64,000 nt of DNA. It comes from Gymnopus androsaceus JB14. Lineage: Eukaryota; Basidiomycota; Agaricomycetes; Agaricales; Omphalotaceae. The translations under genes were made by a program, and so were the position numbers. The stretch is taken from contig ML769401.1 of the NCBI GenBank assembly GCA_009733575.1, forward strand, positions 340,730 to 404,729, in the 5' to 3' direction. Below are positions 25,501 through 37,455 of the stretch, one piece after another; position 1 is the stretch's first letter; each line of letters opens with the position of its first letter. Below the pieces are notes generated by a model, which saw nothing but the letters and a program-made list of their open reading frames with translations, had not been told where the DNA came from and did no database searches.

Positions 25501-26964
25501 CAGAAGATACGTCAAGCGTCAAGACATTAGACAAACCCGGAAAATACGGCCAAGACAAATGTGAATGCAAGCGGTTTAAGCAGGGAGGAACGAGTCACGA
25601 CATGGGCGTGGATGCCTTTTATTCAACTGCTTGACTGGGTTTCTCACAAGCTTTTATTGTCCTCTAACTCCAGCCTTGTCCTGAACCGCATCCTCAGTTC
25701 AATCCAGGCCCCAGAAATACTGCTTGGATGAAGTGAGAGACAGAACATCCACGCCAACCCTCCATCACTGTCGCTGTCGCAGCCATAGAAGGATTCATTG
25801 GCTCTTTGAAACTCAATTTGCAATTTGTACGCAAATCCACCTCATTATAATTTATGCAAGTCCCTTCCCTCCGCTGGCGTTGACGAATCGCAGGACGATT
25901 TTATGGAGGAGAGTAACGTGTTACGCTGGAATTCGAGAGAGGAGGATGGCCTAGGAGAGTTGTAGAGTGTTTGTTTGTGGTCAAAAAGACAAACATGATC
26001 ACGCGTCCAAACGGGCTGGCCATTGCGATTCGCCTCGAAAAATTTGTGGTCATCTGGTGAAATGGCATCGTCGATTGGGGGTACTACGGAGGAGTCATAG
26101 AGGAGACGGCAGCTTCGATCCCTGTCGTGGTACTGGATCGACGTCTTCCGACTCCGCGATTTGAAGTTATTCAGCTTTTTCGTTATATGCTTTCGATTTT
26201 GTTTCAATCCTCTCTTAAACTTCTCCAGTAATACTTAGCACTTGAATAGTCATGTACATATATGTAAGTGCCGGGTATCGAAAGTTTGACCGTTTGATTG
26301 AGATACCCAGTCCGTTTGCACTGGAGCAGCAATCTACGTGTACAGGCAGTCCCTTCAACCTTCTTTTCTCCCCCTCGCATCCCTCCTCCCTCCTTTTCTT
26401 GCGTGTCGTTGAACCTCATAACTCCTACAGTGGTCATAATGAAGGACAATGTATGTTCGATCCCTAAGGTGGAAATAACGCTAGCGAGAAGATACTGTAT
26501 TTTTTTCTTTCATGCTTTTAATTTTGTTTTAATTGAAGCAATGGCATTTCTCTAACATCCTTCCTGTACTACATGGCATACTTTGAATAGTCACTTACAT
26601 CGAAGTTACCGAGTTGTGTTGGAGTGGGACGGAGAATCTGGGGATGCAAGATAAGGACATAAGAAAGAAAGTTCATGACTTGGAGATGACTACTAAGCAC
26701 TCCAACGACTTGAAGAAGAGGACCCTGCGAGGCGGAGGAGAGAAGAAAATGTTGGGGATCAGGAGGGACATTGCTCTACCGACTATACAATTTGAATCAT
26801 CTCTACGTATACGTCTCTTCGTAGCCCTACTGCCTTCAACGCTGCAGTCAATAGCTATACTGATTGTATGAGGCAAATCAAGTACAACTTGAGTATATGG
26901 TATCCTTCCTACATCCCTAAATCCACATCCACCACCCGGGACACCCTCGACCCTAGCCCGTTTA
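25501..26964. other. No gene called
   Basis: Short frames only. About 26050-26140 has a tRNA-like look that I rejected. CT-rich tracts occur near 26350-26400. Confidence 0.35.
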
Positions 26965-27528
26965 CTAGCACTTTGGTTTAGACCTCAGGCTTGTAGCCTC
27001 AATCACCTTCTCCAAGATCGTACTACTGATACGTACTGAGTTCTCCGGTTCCTGGCTCTTACGCTCCATTGACTCCAAAAACATATCGCTGGCGTCCATG
27101 ATTCTAATTTGAACGTGTCTCCTTGAAGGCCCAGGCGCAAACATGTCGTCCAGGATCTATTAGTACTAGTGTATGTGGCGATGAGCAGGGAACGAGGAGG
27201 AGAATCGTGTCCTTACTGCTGGTGGCACGATCCGAATCCCAGTGGTTTGCTTCTTTTAAACACTCGCTGATAATGATTCATAGGTCCCAACATTGGCATT
27301 GAATGACCCGTCGTATTATAGTCCTTCTCGCAATGGTCAAAGGACGTCCAGTTCATACAGGTTAAAGCGACATCTTTCGCGCTCTCTTCCAAAGTTTCCG
27401 CTGTCCGACTCGCTTCCGAGGCTCTCATCCTTGAGGAATACGACTTATTGACCCAGTCATCATCGTCACTGTTTCTCAGCCAGAAATGAGAGTCGGATTT
27501 TGTCACTCGGTTTAGCAGATCAGATACG
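26965..27528 (-). CDS. Hypothetical protein, at least two exons, 5' end unknown
   Basis: The last exon, 26965-27156, reads LDDMFAPGPSRRHVQIRIMD and LEKVIEATSLRSKPKC before its stop. The preceding exon, from about 27528, includes NSDDDDWVNKSYSSRM and MNWTSFDHCEKDYNTTG. The obvious donor (GTAAGG near 27215) gives a phase mismatch; a weaker GTGTTT donor near 27262 keeps the frame. No ATG start is visible, so the first exon must lie upstream, between here and the neighbouring secreted-protein gene, or be shared with it. No domain is recognised. Confidence 0.4.
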
Positions 27529-27617
27529 AACTACATCTCGAGGAATGAAAGATCAGGCCTCTTTGGCATGAAGAGTATGTTTTACAATTATTGGTGCAGC
27601 GCTTCTGTATCTAGTAT

Positions 27618-28284
27618 CTAGCTGCTCGCACTACCCGGCTCGGAGTCTGTAGTACTACCTGATTGAACGGGTTTTTTCAATACTGAAGGGGGTGGAATCA
27701 GCCCGATCGAAAAATCGTCACATGAAAAAAACACTGACCCTGCTTCGTTGGGTGAATGATGGCCCCAGTTCCATCCTCAATCATATTCTTCGACAATTTC
27801 GCCTTACATTTACCATTACAATTTGGTGGCCCCGAAAAAGTAATGTCGGGCCAGGCGATCGATTCTTGGAAGAAAGGAAACGTGGGATCCTTGGCATCCT
27901 TCGAATAGGCGAACACCATCACTCCTTTGGTTGGTAGGCCCAAACCTGGCCTAGCTGCGCCTACTAGTTTCTCGAAGGCATAGGCAGCGGGTGTTTTCAC
28001 TTTCTCCATCACTTGTTTTTTCTTCTTTATAACAGGCTTTTCTGAAAACTCCTGGACGTCGACTTCAATAGAGATACCGCGTGCAGCGAGAGTGGGATGA
28101 CTTTCTCGAGTATCGAGCATGGCGAGAGACCTGGGTTCAGCGTCCCGTTGCAGCTGCGTAGACAGGAGAGGTCAATTTTATGGATTGAATAATACGATGT
28201 GTATCTTACCGGTTGAAATGGCGCCGCGCATGCGACAGAAACATAACCGAGAATGAGACAAGCGGCAGAATGGCTGAATCGCAT
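27618..28284 (-). CDS. Small secreted protein, 184 aa
   Basis: Exons 28210-28284, 27739-28153 and 27618-27682 total 555 nt, 184 codons plus stop. The product starts with a clear signal peptide, MRFSHSAACLILGYVSVACA, probably cut before APFQP. A Lys-rich segment (KKKKQVMEKVK) and a Cys-pair loop (NCNGKCKAKL) follow, and the tail is Ser/Gly-rich. The first intron is GTAAGA...CGCAG, and the second is GTCAGT...TTCAG; reading through the second intron would stop after 12 codons. Family unknown. Size, secretion and lack of known domains are typical of fungal small secreted proteins, but an effector role is only a guess. Confidence 0.65.
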
Positions 28285-29314
28285 AGTTATCTGATGGTGG
28301 GCCTACGTCGGTCAATGGAGCGTAAAAAAGTCGGTAGGCTTTCTTTGACCAGCAAAGAGTAGGAAATGGACTCGACCAGCAAGTTGATTTAATTTTTGGA
28401 CTCGACGACGACGTGTCGTGCCTTTATAGGCGTTTCTTCAAAGGATGACGTTTAGCCTGTAAGGAGTGAAACGTCCGTCTCTTCGGCAACATGTAGCAAG
28501 CAGAAAACTATAAGCAAATCGGAGAACGGGTGGGGATGAGCCTAATATATTAATAGATCGATCCAGAAAGATCCAAACGACTCCACTGCTAACTTCCACC
28601 CAGCCTGCCGCTCCAACAGATCCTATTTGTGAGCATATCGCACTCTCGTGGATTTGAATTTCGGACGTGTTTAGGCTGTTTGTTAGATGAACCTGATTCG
28701 AACCTGAAGATTGAATCTGGATTGTGACTCAAATTTACAAAGTCCAACGTCGACAATGGCTGAGGGAGAAGGCTGAGGAATGTGAACTTCAGCTTCTTTG
28801 CTGGACAAGTAACAATGCATGAAGAACGGTGGTCAAACAACAGCCAGCTGAGCTTGTTTGGACAGATGATGACTGAGCTGAAGATCTAGCCTAGGCCCCG
28901 AGTGAGAGATGTACCGTCTGTGAACAAAGAATCGAGGCCGCGTGTAGGGTGGCCCGGAAGTGCAATTTTTTTTTTGAGAAATTTGAATGAAGGAAGAAAG
29001 GTTGGAAGATTTATTACACGGTCCACAAACAGCCTCGATTGCTCTTCCACATCACGGCCCACGGGTGGCTGGCACCGAGAATCATCAACTTTATTCGAAA
29101 AAGCTTCTATAAGCTATCAGCCATAGATTTTCGTCTAGTGGATGAGTACTCGGAAGATAGAATAGAACACTTGAAGAAACGAGTGAAGTGGGCGAAAGAG
29201 CGGTGTGATTAAGACAGAAGTAACCTGTAAATTATAGATTTTTATTCGTCTTTCCCCAATGTCCATCATCCATCCATCCGCAGTCCCTAGTCGATCCTTG
29301 CTCTAGCCCCAAAA
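28285..29314. other. No gene called; contains the promoter side of the secreted-protein gene
   Basis: No supported frame. A poly-A/T tract lies at 28969-28976. Confidence 0.35.
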
Positions 29315-30060
29315 ATGAGACGCTCTGAATCCAATATGACCAAGAACACCCGAGCGTCAGCACAACTACGTGCTGTACCAGTACATGGCACCGTTAATGC
29401 CAGCACCATCCACCATTATCTAGCACTGGTAGCGCAACTCGAGTCTTCCGTATATCCACCAGCCTCCGGCGGCCAGCAAACTTCTGCCTCATGTACGAGC
29501 CATCGCTTCAAGAAGGGTCTCGTCTGGTGAGTCCGATGGATTTTGAGATTAGCCTGCAGATAGGAGGGTAAGAACGGGAAAGGCAATGGAAATCGATATG
29601 AATGATTGAAAAAGAAGTAGTTGTGGGACGACGAAGATTGAAGGGAGGATGGATGGAGACGTTTACCGGTAATGAACAGCGTTGAACAACTACAGGATGT
29701 TGAGAACTGGCGGATGCAATGTTGACAATTCGGATAGTGGGGAGAGATGAAGTGGGCTTGAACGTCGGAAATAAATGCTGATTTCGAAGGACGCAGAGCT
29801 CAGATACCAAGGCCATCGCAATACCGCTGATTCGTGGTTGAAGAGAAGCTTGCTGCTTGAGCGCTTTCCTTTTGAATCTCATTGGATCAATCATCATCCA
29901 ATAGCATCCAAAGCTTTCTTCGTAATCTCGACGGTCTTCAACTCCTTCAGACAGTCCTAGAGCCAGGATCATGACGCCGCTAATGCACTTTAGCTTCGCT
30001 CTCCTTGCCGCTACCGATGGACGTGGTGTTGACGTTGTTCAGTCTATAGTAAACTTTTGA
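29315..30060 (+). CDS. Possible hypothetical gene, exons uncertain
   Basis: A first exon could run from the ATG at 29315 (context AAAAATGA after a CT-rich leader) to a GTGAGTCC donor at 29528. A last exon could end at 30060 with SRRSSTPSDSPRARIMTPLM and ATDGRGVDVVQSIVNF. The middle is not resolved. On the other strand, DCLKELKTVEITKKALDAIG can be read at about 29905-29965 behind a CTCTAG acceptor, so a minus-strand gene is an alternative. I do not recognise a family. Confidence 0.25.
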
Positions 30061-30933
30061 AACGACCGGAGGGACTAATCTGGAATTGCACTGAAAGGAA
30101 TTTAGGAATAATGCAATTAGACGGTGATTATAACGATAATTATCATGCCTCAGGTCTTTTTACAACTTCTAACTGACGTTCTTGAGCGTGCTTGACGATC
30201 TTATCTCAGTTACAAGTTGAACGTTCGACCAACAACATTCAAATGTTACAGCCAGCCGTGAATCTTGAATCTTGCTCTCAGTGTCTGATGGATCGCTCAC
30301 ATTCATTTGGCTACTACCGATGCCAGTTCTTCCAAATTATCTGGACTCCATTGTGCTTCTCTGCTTCTCTAAACTTACGCGAGCACTTTCAGCTTCCCAA
30401 TTCTCGTTCTCGTGGAATTGACTCCGAGGATAACAAAGTCGACAAGACTTTTCTGCCGCTTCGTGCATTGGATTTGTGAAGTGTATAAAGGTTCATATTC
30501 CACAGGGTACTTTATTATAATCGCTGTCTATTTTTTTTTTCGCTTTCCTACCCTTTGAAGATGCACTGCAACATCCCTTTATCTACAACGCAGCTTTCCT
30601 TTTGGTTTCGGTTTCGTGTCCATTTCTTCCTCCCATTTGTTCGTTCACTAATCCTAAACTTCAGGTTTACGAGTCAGACCACATCAAATCGATGCCTAAA
30701 GTTCGTCCAAACCATCCTATTCAGTTTATCAACTGTGCAAAAAAAGGTCATTTGTATAAATAAGATCTATTTGTGATATCGTAAAATCGTCTCCCGAGGT
30801 AGCTAATACAATAAGAGGAGTATTCGTTACACTACTGCGCAGCAGTTTCGAATGAAAGTAATAATTTACTAAATAAATATTTATTCCGATTCCAAAATGC
30901 CTTGAGATTTGAACTGCATGGATATTCGCAGTT
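30061..30933. other. No gene called
   Basis: AT-rich, with T-runs and short frames only; contains the 3' flank of the Zn2Cys6 gene on the minus strand. Confidence 0.35.
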
Positions 30934-32148
30934 TTAACATTGTCTACGAGGATCCCAGGACATTAGCGAGTCGCTTTCTGCATTATGCAGGTTGCTAACC
31001 CCGCTAGCACGAGAAGCCGAATGTGCAAAGGTGTGAGATGATGTAGAGAACGGCGAGGGTATAGACATGTGGTTATGGGATGGAACCCTGTCATGGAGCG
31101 AATTAACAGACCAGAGTGTATCCCTAATATTCAATGTATAAGTAGGGCAAGCTTAAAGTCAGCTTCTGAACTCACGTTAGTCAGGTTATCCAGCTCCATA
31201 AGAGTTTGATTAAGGAGACAGTACCTCCCGACTCCTTGATGGAGAGGATATTGTCCCAAGACCCCAATCGCTTTACGAAGCCGCAAGGACAGCTCGAGCA
31301 TTGCCTGGTAATTGGAGGCATCCTGTACGCAGGTGCACGGTTGTATTGTATTGTGGCAGGGAGTGTTCATTGCTGTTCCGCTACTGAACTGCTGGCGCAT
31401 CTCCATATTATCATCGTATCCGATGGAACGTGGACTCTGTGCAAGGATGCTAATGAGATCGACAGAAGCATCGTTAATCCCAACGTGCGACGATGGTCCC
31501 ATAGGGAAAGTCGATAGATCCAAGGAAGGCGTCGGAGAGCTTGGAAAGGAGGAAAGAGGAGTATTCAATATATTTGCATCGTCACTATACTGTCCAAAAT
31601 TTGAAAACTCGGATGGCCAATGCGAATGACGTCTGTTCAACTAAAGGATACGTCAGTTATATATAATAAAGCCCTGCGGTGCATACCTCTCCTTCTAGCT
31701 CTGCTACTCTTTTGCGCAGGCTTGAGCATTGGTCGAGATCTTGGCTACTGAGACGTTGACAATATTCATCAACTTCATACACACATTGACCAGTCTAACG
31801 CGGAGTATATCAGCTTCAGTGCCAAACTAAGGAGATCTGAAAGAAATTAACCATTCCTAGTTCGATGCAACGTGTGCAAGCAGGTCGTTTCCTATCACAC
31901 TATCCAAAAATGGCGTTAGATCTTCAGGTGATGATACTGCGCCGCTCTTGAAAGACCTACCATTCGCTTTGATGTGTGGCAGCTAAGACAAGATAGAATC
32001 GCTCTATTTCTTCGCCTAGAACAAGCAATGAGCACAACGTCGCAGCACTGTGAATATGATGCTACTTTTTGCAATCATTGCCTCCGGTTAGAGGTTCAAG
32101 TTCGGAGGGAGACTGAGATTTCCTTCGGCTGGTAGTAGTTGCAGGCAT
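30934..32148 (-). CDS. Zn2Cys6 transcription factor with a short zipper-like segment
   Basis: A nuclear regulator distinct from the gene at 2.2 kb. Exons 32066-32148, 31961-32015, 31852-31899, 31687-31794 and 31176-31640 read in frame. The product starts MPATTTSRRKSQSPSE, then KKRRNRAILSCLSCH leads into the zinc cluster, with all six cysteines: CLSCHTSKRMC, then CTRCIELGMTGQC and VYEVD. A short heptad-like stretch, SSLRKRVAELEGE, follows. There is no large fungal_trans domain. The 3' end is ambiguous. Using the GTGAGT donor at 31175 gives a stop at about 31103. Using an upstream GTACTG donor near 31218 keeps the frame that ends SLMSWDPRRQC at 30934, which resembles the usual end of this family. 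The target genes are unknown. Confidence 0.8.
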
Positions 32149-35100
32149 GATGTCGACGTAGGTTAAAGGCTTGAAGCTCGGGTATTTGTATCGATTGGAT
32201 GTCCGGTCAGATCGCAAAGCAGATGGCAAAGCATCGCTTTTGAGCTCGAATTGAAGGGAAAGATATGTTCCCCATTTGGCACGCAATACTCCGAGGATAA
32301 GAAGCATGAAGACTGACGCTTTCGCCAACAATACTCTTCAATTGTTGAGCATCCAGTGCAGAGTCAATTAAATAGCAGAAGCGTGGAATTGATAATGGAA
32401 AATCATCTAAAAAGTAGGGCCGTGAACAAGATGGAATAGAATATTTACTACACGCACTTGTGTTCGTTCCTGCCAGAACGTGAGTTTGCAAGGATGGACA
32501 AAAAGTGTTCATGCATACTACTTTGCTCTCGAAGAAATAGCGGGTAGTTTGTGATCTACAGGCATAAGGGTTCCACGTCCTGAGATTTTCTGTAGTTCAT
32601 CAAAGAAGTCGATCTATCTATCTTATAACGCTCCCAGCTAATGTGTTTCACCCCTCGAGAAGTGCCCAGACCAGAATAATGACACGCGAACGCTAATTCA
32701 GTCAAGAACACATGTTATTAAGTTCTTGAGAGGAAGGCAAGAGGATGATTTGAGGATGATTATCAGATTACAAGATGTCGAGAAGATGATTCTCACCAAC
32801 GAACCAGTCTCTCTGAGACCTCATAGGACTATCAACCGCGGGATGCACAAGGCGTATGGCTAGAAGGTCATGTGGCAAGAGGATCCATCCCAGCTATCAA
32901 AAATATGTCTTACAACATTCCGAATATCCCGCCGGATTCAATCAAGATCATTCGCAGTTATATAGGAGATGGAAGGACAACGTACCGTGAGCAATGTAGT
33001 ACATTCTGTGTGCGAAAAACAGGGAAGGCTGTGGAGAGAGCAGGATGGTGAACACGATGAACTTGTAGCTTGTCATCTTACCGGAGTTGGAGAAGAATCC
33101 CCGTCTACACTGCTTCGGTGATCACCGCCAGTAGCGCGTTCGAGGTCCCGCTATTCCATTGAAACGAATCCTCATTCGAGTTGAGCGTGTTTACGGATGT
33201 ATTGAGGTGACAGCAGCCTTTTGAATCCAGTCTTGAAGTAGCACTGGCAGAGCGAAAGCTTCAGACGAAGGAGAACCAGAAGGAGATTTCCATTTCACAC
33301 TATTGCGTGCTGATGAGATAGCTAAGTCCTTGAGATTTCGCAAGTAGGTATAGATTAGAGTCAAAAAGGTGGAAGAAATGTCGAAACAAAGAAAAAGCCA
33401 AAGCCGATGAAGGAAAGGACAAGCGCTAATCAGATTGCTCGGGTCCGCTCAAGGTCCGCTCTTGCCGATCTTGCCTTGACCTCGAACCAACATGTAGTCA
33501 GGTCATCTTCGAAGACGAATTGCAGGGTCCGAAAGAGACTGTCCACCTAATGCGCCGCTCCTGCAAACTCTCCACCACCTCACGCATAGACTAAGACTGC
33601 ATGTCCTAGGAGCATGGTTGTCAGGTTCCTTTGCTTTCACAGTGCAGCTGCGTCTCAAATCCAACACATTCGAAATCCCAAATCGGCTCCAAACTGCCCA
33701 AACCAAGACACTCACACTCCTGCCAACTTGAGCTCCTGGCAACAAGGGGGATTCGGCATTGAAATGGCAGACATATGACCTATCTTGCCTAGTTAGGAAA
33801 GACCCTGCGTGAGACTTTGATTGACACTCTGAGCGCTACTAACATTCCGCTACGCCCTGCAGATTTCCACCACGAATAGAGAACGAATCAACTTTCTTTT
33901 GTTCTTCTAACCTTGGGCTATACCAAGGTTTGAGCTAGCACCAAATTCAAGCCTTTTCTGATGCTCTCCTGCGTTCTTGAGCATTTACAGCGCTTATTTC
34001 GCCTGACAGGTCATGTTGTGAGCTTATACGTTTGCCGTTTCAATGCCGAAATCCCCCTTGCCTGGCAAGGCCCATCACTGTGGAAACGATTAATGGGATA
34101 TTGGGATATGTCAATTAATTTGGTCATTGATTTTGTGCAGAAAAACTACCACTATACGGCTTGCTTTTGGGAAGGCTACTCAAGCTCATGTTTGGGCGGA
34201 ACTGAATCTGTCTGATACTTGCACTTCTACTAAGGCCGTGTGTAACTTCACAAAGATTGTTGTAGCGTATTGGAATACTTACTACGATTCCTGTACAAAT
34301 GAGGCTTGTGCCATTGGGGCGGCATGGATTGTTCGGATAGTGGATCCATACTCATTCTTTTCCAGCATCACCAGGACTACAACCACCACTGGGTAAATTG
34401 ACTGGAAGATCAGGAATTGGACTTAGAGGAGGCTGCTAAAGAGAGAGGGAGGTACACATACAGTGACATAGGGTAAGCTTCTCATAATAGCTGCTGTAGC
34501 TATGGGCGATGTTACATTTCCTAATGTTGCGAGTATTGCAAGAACCTAGCTTGGTGACCTGCCTTCTATGAGGTTGGTGAAAGTGTTGAACCTCGATAGA
34601 AGGCTTGGTAAAACGGAAGCAAAAGTTGGCGGAGAGTTTAAGCGCCCTGAATGTAGAAATCTAAAACCTTCCTAATCGGGCCTATCGGTGGGCGGAATGT
34701 AGAAACTCCGATGTGGCGATGCTCCTTATCTCTGCACCACAGTACCAATTAGGCAAGTTTTAAAAATATATATAAGGCTAATCAAATGACTGATTAGCTA
34801 TAATAAGTCATCGGAAAGTCTCTGCCAGCTTTTGCTTCCATTTTCCAGGCCCCTCTACGAAGGTTTCTAGTTTTCAACCGTCAACCTCTAGAGGGGACTG
34901 CTTTAGGCCTAGCAAGAACCTAGTGAAAATACAATCAGCAAGATGAAACCAGTGTTGCGTTTGAGCCTTGGGGTTCTGCATTTTCATTGAAAGATGCCAC
35001 TCACCCAAAATATACAGTACAGGGTGCTGCTTTCCAAGAAAATAAGAAGAATCTTGTTCATGTTTGAGCCAGATAGCTCGTTCATACTTCCGCAATATTC

Positions 35101-35463
35101 CCTTTCAAAGAACATAAAGCTTAGACCGGGTATGTGTGCTTGAATTTAATTCGACAGAGCTCACCATATCCGGACCCCCATGAAGATCGTGGCGCAAAGG
35201 TTTGTGATTAAGAGGGGAAGCATGAAACTTAAGGTGCTAGGTCTGGATCCTGGAATGATGTCTTGTACGGTAAGAGCTCCTTGAATGAAGGTTGCAGCTT
35301 GAAGATACAGAAGAGAAAGTAAGTCACAAACTATCCATGATCTTCCAACAACATACTAATAGTTCCCAAGAGACAGCTCACAAGCATTACTTTCATGAAT
35401 ACATTGCGGCTCCATAGTAGCCATGCTCTCCATACAGCAATTGAGTCACTAATGAAGTACTAT
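32149..35463. other. Unassigned 3.3 kb left of the retrotransposon
   Basis: Scattered short frames, for example 34127-34396 (KTTTIRLAFGKATQAHVWAE), have a transposase-relic feel but no diagnostic motif. No terminal repeats or intact genes were found. Confidence 0.3.
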
Positions 35464-35468
35464 GAGCC

Positions 35469-35911
35469 TGTTATGAATGTTCTTATCTTATCAGACACAT
35501 GGTATTATTCCTTATCATTTTCCTTTATTTACTCTTGTATATCTACATAAGCACGCAGCTGTACTAATTAAGTTCTGTTGATCAGAGTATGATTGTTTTC
35601 CAATCATAACACATGCTAGCATGTCCATACTTGTATGATCGACCTATCATTACTTCATTGTCGTTTACTTGTTGTCTTTTATCGTTTCATGCATTGTTAC
35701 CGCACGGTCAGGGTATAGGGTATAGGGCTTAGGGTTTGTACTTTAGTATATAAGTAATTGTAACCATAGCTTAGTCCTTAGCTTCAATCTCGTCAATATC
35801 TCCTAGTCCTCAATACATTCTTCTTCTCTTTTCCTCATTGTTCTTCGTCTCTGCCTAAGTCTGAAGTCATGACGCCTGGTACCTCGTGTTGTGAGGAACT
35901 AGTCGCTGACA
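35469..35911 (+). repeat. Left LTR
   Basis: Starts TGTTATGAA and ends GCTGACA, with the usual TG...CA ends. It contains a TATA box, a likely transcription start and a TAGGG-rich stretch. It lacks a 14-bp segment (around CGCGCTTGTTTAGA) present in the right LTR. Confidence 0.95.
35747..35753 (+). promoter_or_regulatory. LTR TATA box (TATATAA)
   Basis: TATATAA lies about 30 bp before AGCTTCAATCT at 35780, which would be the start of the R region. Position and the priming-site match described below support each other. The right LTR carries the same arrangement. Confidence 0.6.
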
Positions 35912-35913
35912 GA

Positions 35914-35924
35914 AGATTGAAGCT
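35914..35924 (+). promoter_or_regulatory. Primer-binding site of the self-priming type
   Basis: AGATTGAAGCT, two bases after the left LTR, is the exact complement of AGCTTCAATCT at 35780-35790 inside the LTR. In the Tf1/sushi group of chromoviruses the 5' end of the transcript folds back and primes reverse transcription in this way. No match to a common tRNA 3' end (which would begin TGG) is present here. Confidence 0.65.
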
Positions 35925-36513
35925 CCTCTCTTCCACTCGTCACGGATCGTTGCTCTTCATTGATAACTGATCGACAGTATTCTTTGACATTGTTGTGATT
36001 TCTTGCTACTCAAGATTTCACATTTTGTATTCCATGCTACGCAATCATAATCCTCTCATCCCACACACTACGCTCACCATTCTACCAACCTTTTACCTTA
36101 CAGATCTTTGCACCCAATTAGACTTATAGACACCTATAGTACAACACGAGTAACGTTGAGTCTGACTCGTAGTACTGGTAGTCGAAAGCTTTTGACTGAT
36201 AACCAATCTTCGGAGAGGGGTCATAGCGCACGGAATGTTGCTCCATTCCTAGTAGGAGAGCCGTGTTAAGTCAGCAAGACAAGTGCAAGGACTGTTCATG
36301 AACACTCTTCACACGACCTTTACACATTTGTGTTATATTCATTTTATCATATTCCCATTCCTTCACCTTTCTATTTTCTTTTATTTTCCTTTTTTCATCA
36401 TTCTACATTCCAAGAGTTGTTGATCACATTCACCTCTCACCATTCTGGATCGTACAACCTATCGAGCTCGTAACTCCAGACCTCCTACCCCATCTGACCA
36501 AACCACAACTCCT

Positions 36514-37455
36514 ATGCTCACATCCACTATGTCTGAACCACAATCCAACACTCCTGTTCCTACTGTACCAACCAACTCAAATGAGGTTCCCATCCCGGAA
36601 CAACTCGCCGCATTCCTTATACGAGAAGGATGGACCGTGACACGTCCAGGAACAGAAACTACGACTTCCACTAATGGAAAGTCTCTCTTGAAGGAACCTC
36701 CAATGTTTAAAGGAGATAAAGAGAGCTTCCGAGAATGGAAACGAAAACTAATCACCTGGGTTAATGACCCAAAAAACAAGATTCAATCAGACAATGAACG
36801 AATCAACATCACAATCTCCTATATGGAAGGAGAGAAAGTACGAGACTGGGTTGAGAACCAGTATCATGTCTTCTATTCAGAAGACGAAGGAACATGGAAT
36901 ACAACTTGGACATATTTCATGAAGAAACTTGACAACCAATATCTGGATACGGCAAGGCATGCCGATGCCAGAGAAAGATTTGAAAGAATTTGTCAAGGAA
37001 AAGACAAAACAGCAGCAGCATTCTTTGAACGCTTCGATGTGCTAGTTAGCACTGCAGAATACGGAGAGGACGATGTGCACGTCCTGCAAAAAATAATGCG
37101 TGCAGTCAATAAATCCATTATTGACAGTATCTATAGTGTCGGAATCCTACCCGATACTTTTAGCGAATGGAAGAAGAGGTGTGTCGACCTCGATGACCTT
37201 TGGAGAAGGAGGAACAATGAGACAAAGCAATGGGGCTTTGGAAATCAGTGGTATTCCACTCAGAAAAACACTCCCCAGGTGCAGGCACCTAAGACAACTC
37301 CACAGACATCGCAACCTCATCGACAGGATGGCACCAGTGTTACCTATGGAGGAAGTAGTCAACCAATGGAGTTAGATTCGAGGCAGGGCATGAGGCCCAT
37401 TCAAGTGTTTCGGATGTGGACAACCCGGACACATGAAAAGGGATTGCCCGAATAA
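36514..37455 (+). CDS. Retrotransposon gag (capsid) frame
   Basis: An open frame of 313 codons that would form the particle core. It has the charged, Trp-containing capsid core typical of Ty3 gag (around FREWKRKLITWV and ADARERFERICQG). An alternative ATG lies five codons downstream. The CCHC zinc knuckle (CFGCGQPGHMKRDC) lies at the end in the +1 frame, at about 37408-37452, so gag as read here lacks its nucleic-acid-binding motif. This could be a 1-nt mutation near 37400 or a programmed shift into pol; the first is more likely since the knuckle normally belongs to gag. Confidence 0.85.
   Translation: MLTSTMSEPQSNTPVPTVPTNSNEVPIPEQLAAFLIREGWTVTRPGTETTTSTNGKSLLKEPPMFKGDKESFREWKRKLITWVNDPKNKIQSDNERINITISYMEGEKVRDWVENQYHVFYSEDEGTWNTTWTYFMKKLDNQYLDTARHADARERFERICQGKDKTAAAFFERFDVLVSTAEYGEDDVHVLQKIMRAVNKSIIDSIYSVGILPDTFSEWKKRCVDLDDLWRRRNNETKQWGFGNQWYSTQKNTPQVQAPKTTPQTSQPHRQDGTSVTYGGSSQPMELDSRQGMRPIQVFRMWTTRTHEKGLPE

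Noticed and set aside
26050..26140. Possible second tRNA (GGCAGCTTCGATCCCTGTC)
   Set aside because: The T-stem closing pair is C-C, the D arm is not recognisable and no terminator follows.
35911..35940. tRNA-primed primer-binding site
   Set aside because: No TGG-type match to a tRNA 3' end follows the LTR, whereas an 11-bp complement to the LTR itself does.
37400..37455. Programmed gag-pol frameshift
   Set aside because: The CCHC knuckle that normally ends gag is already in the shifted frame, and many other lesions exist, so a simple mutation is more likely.
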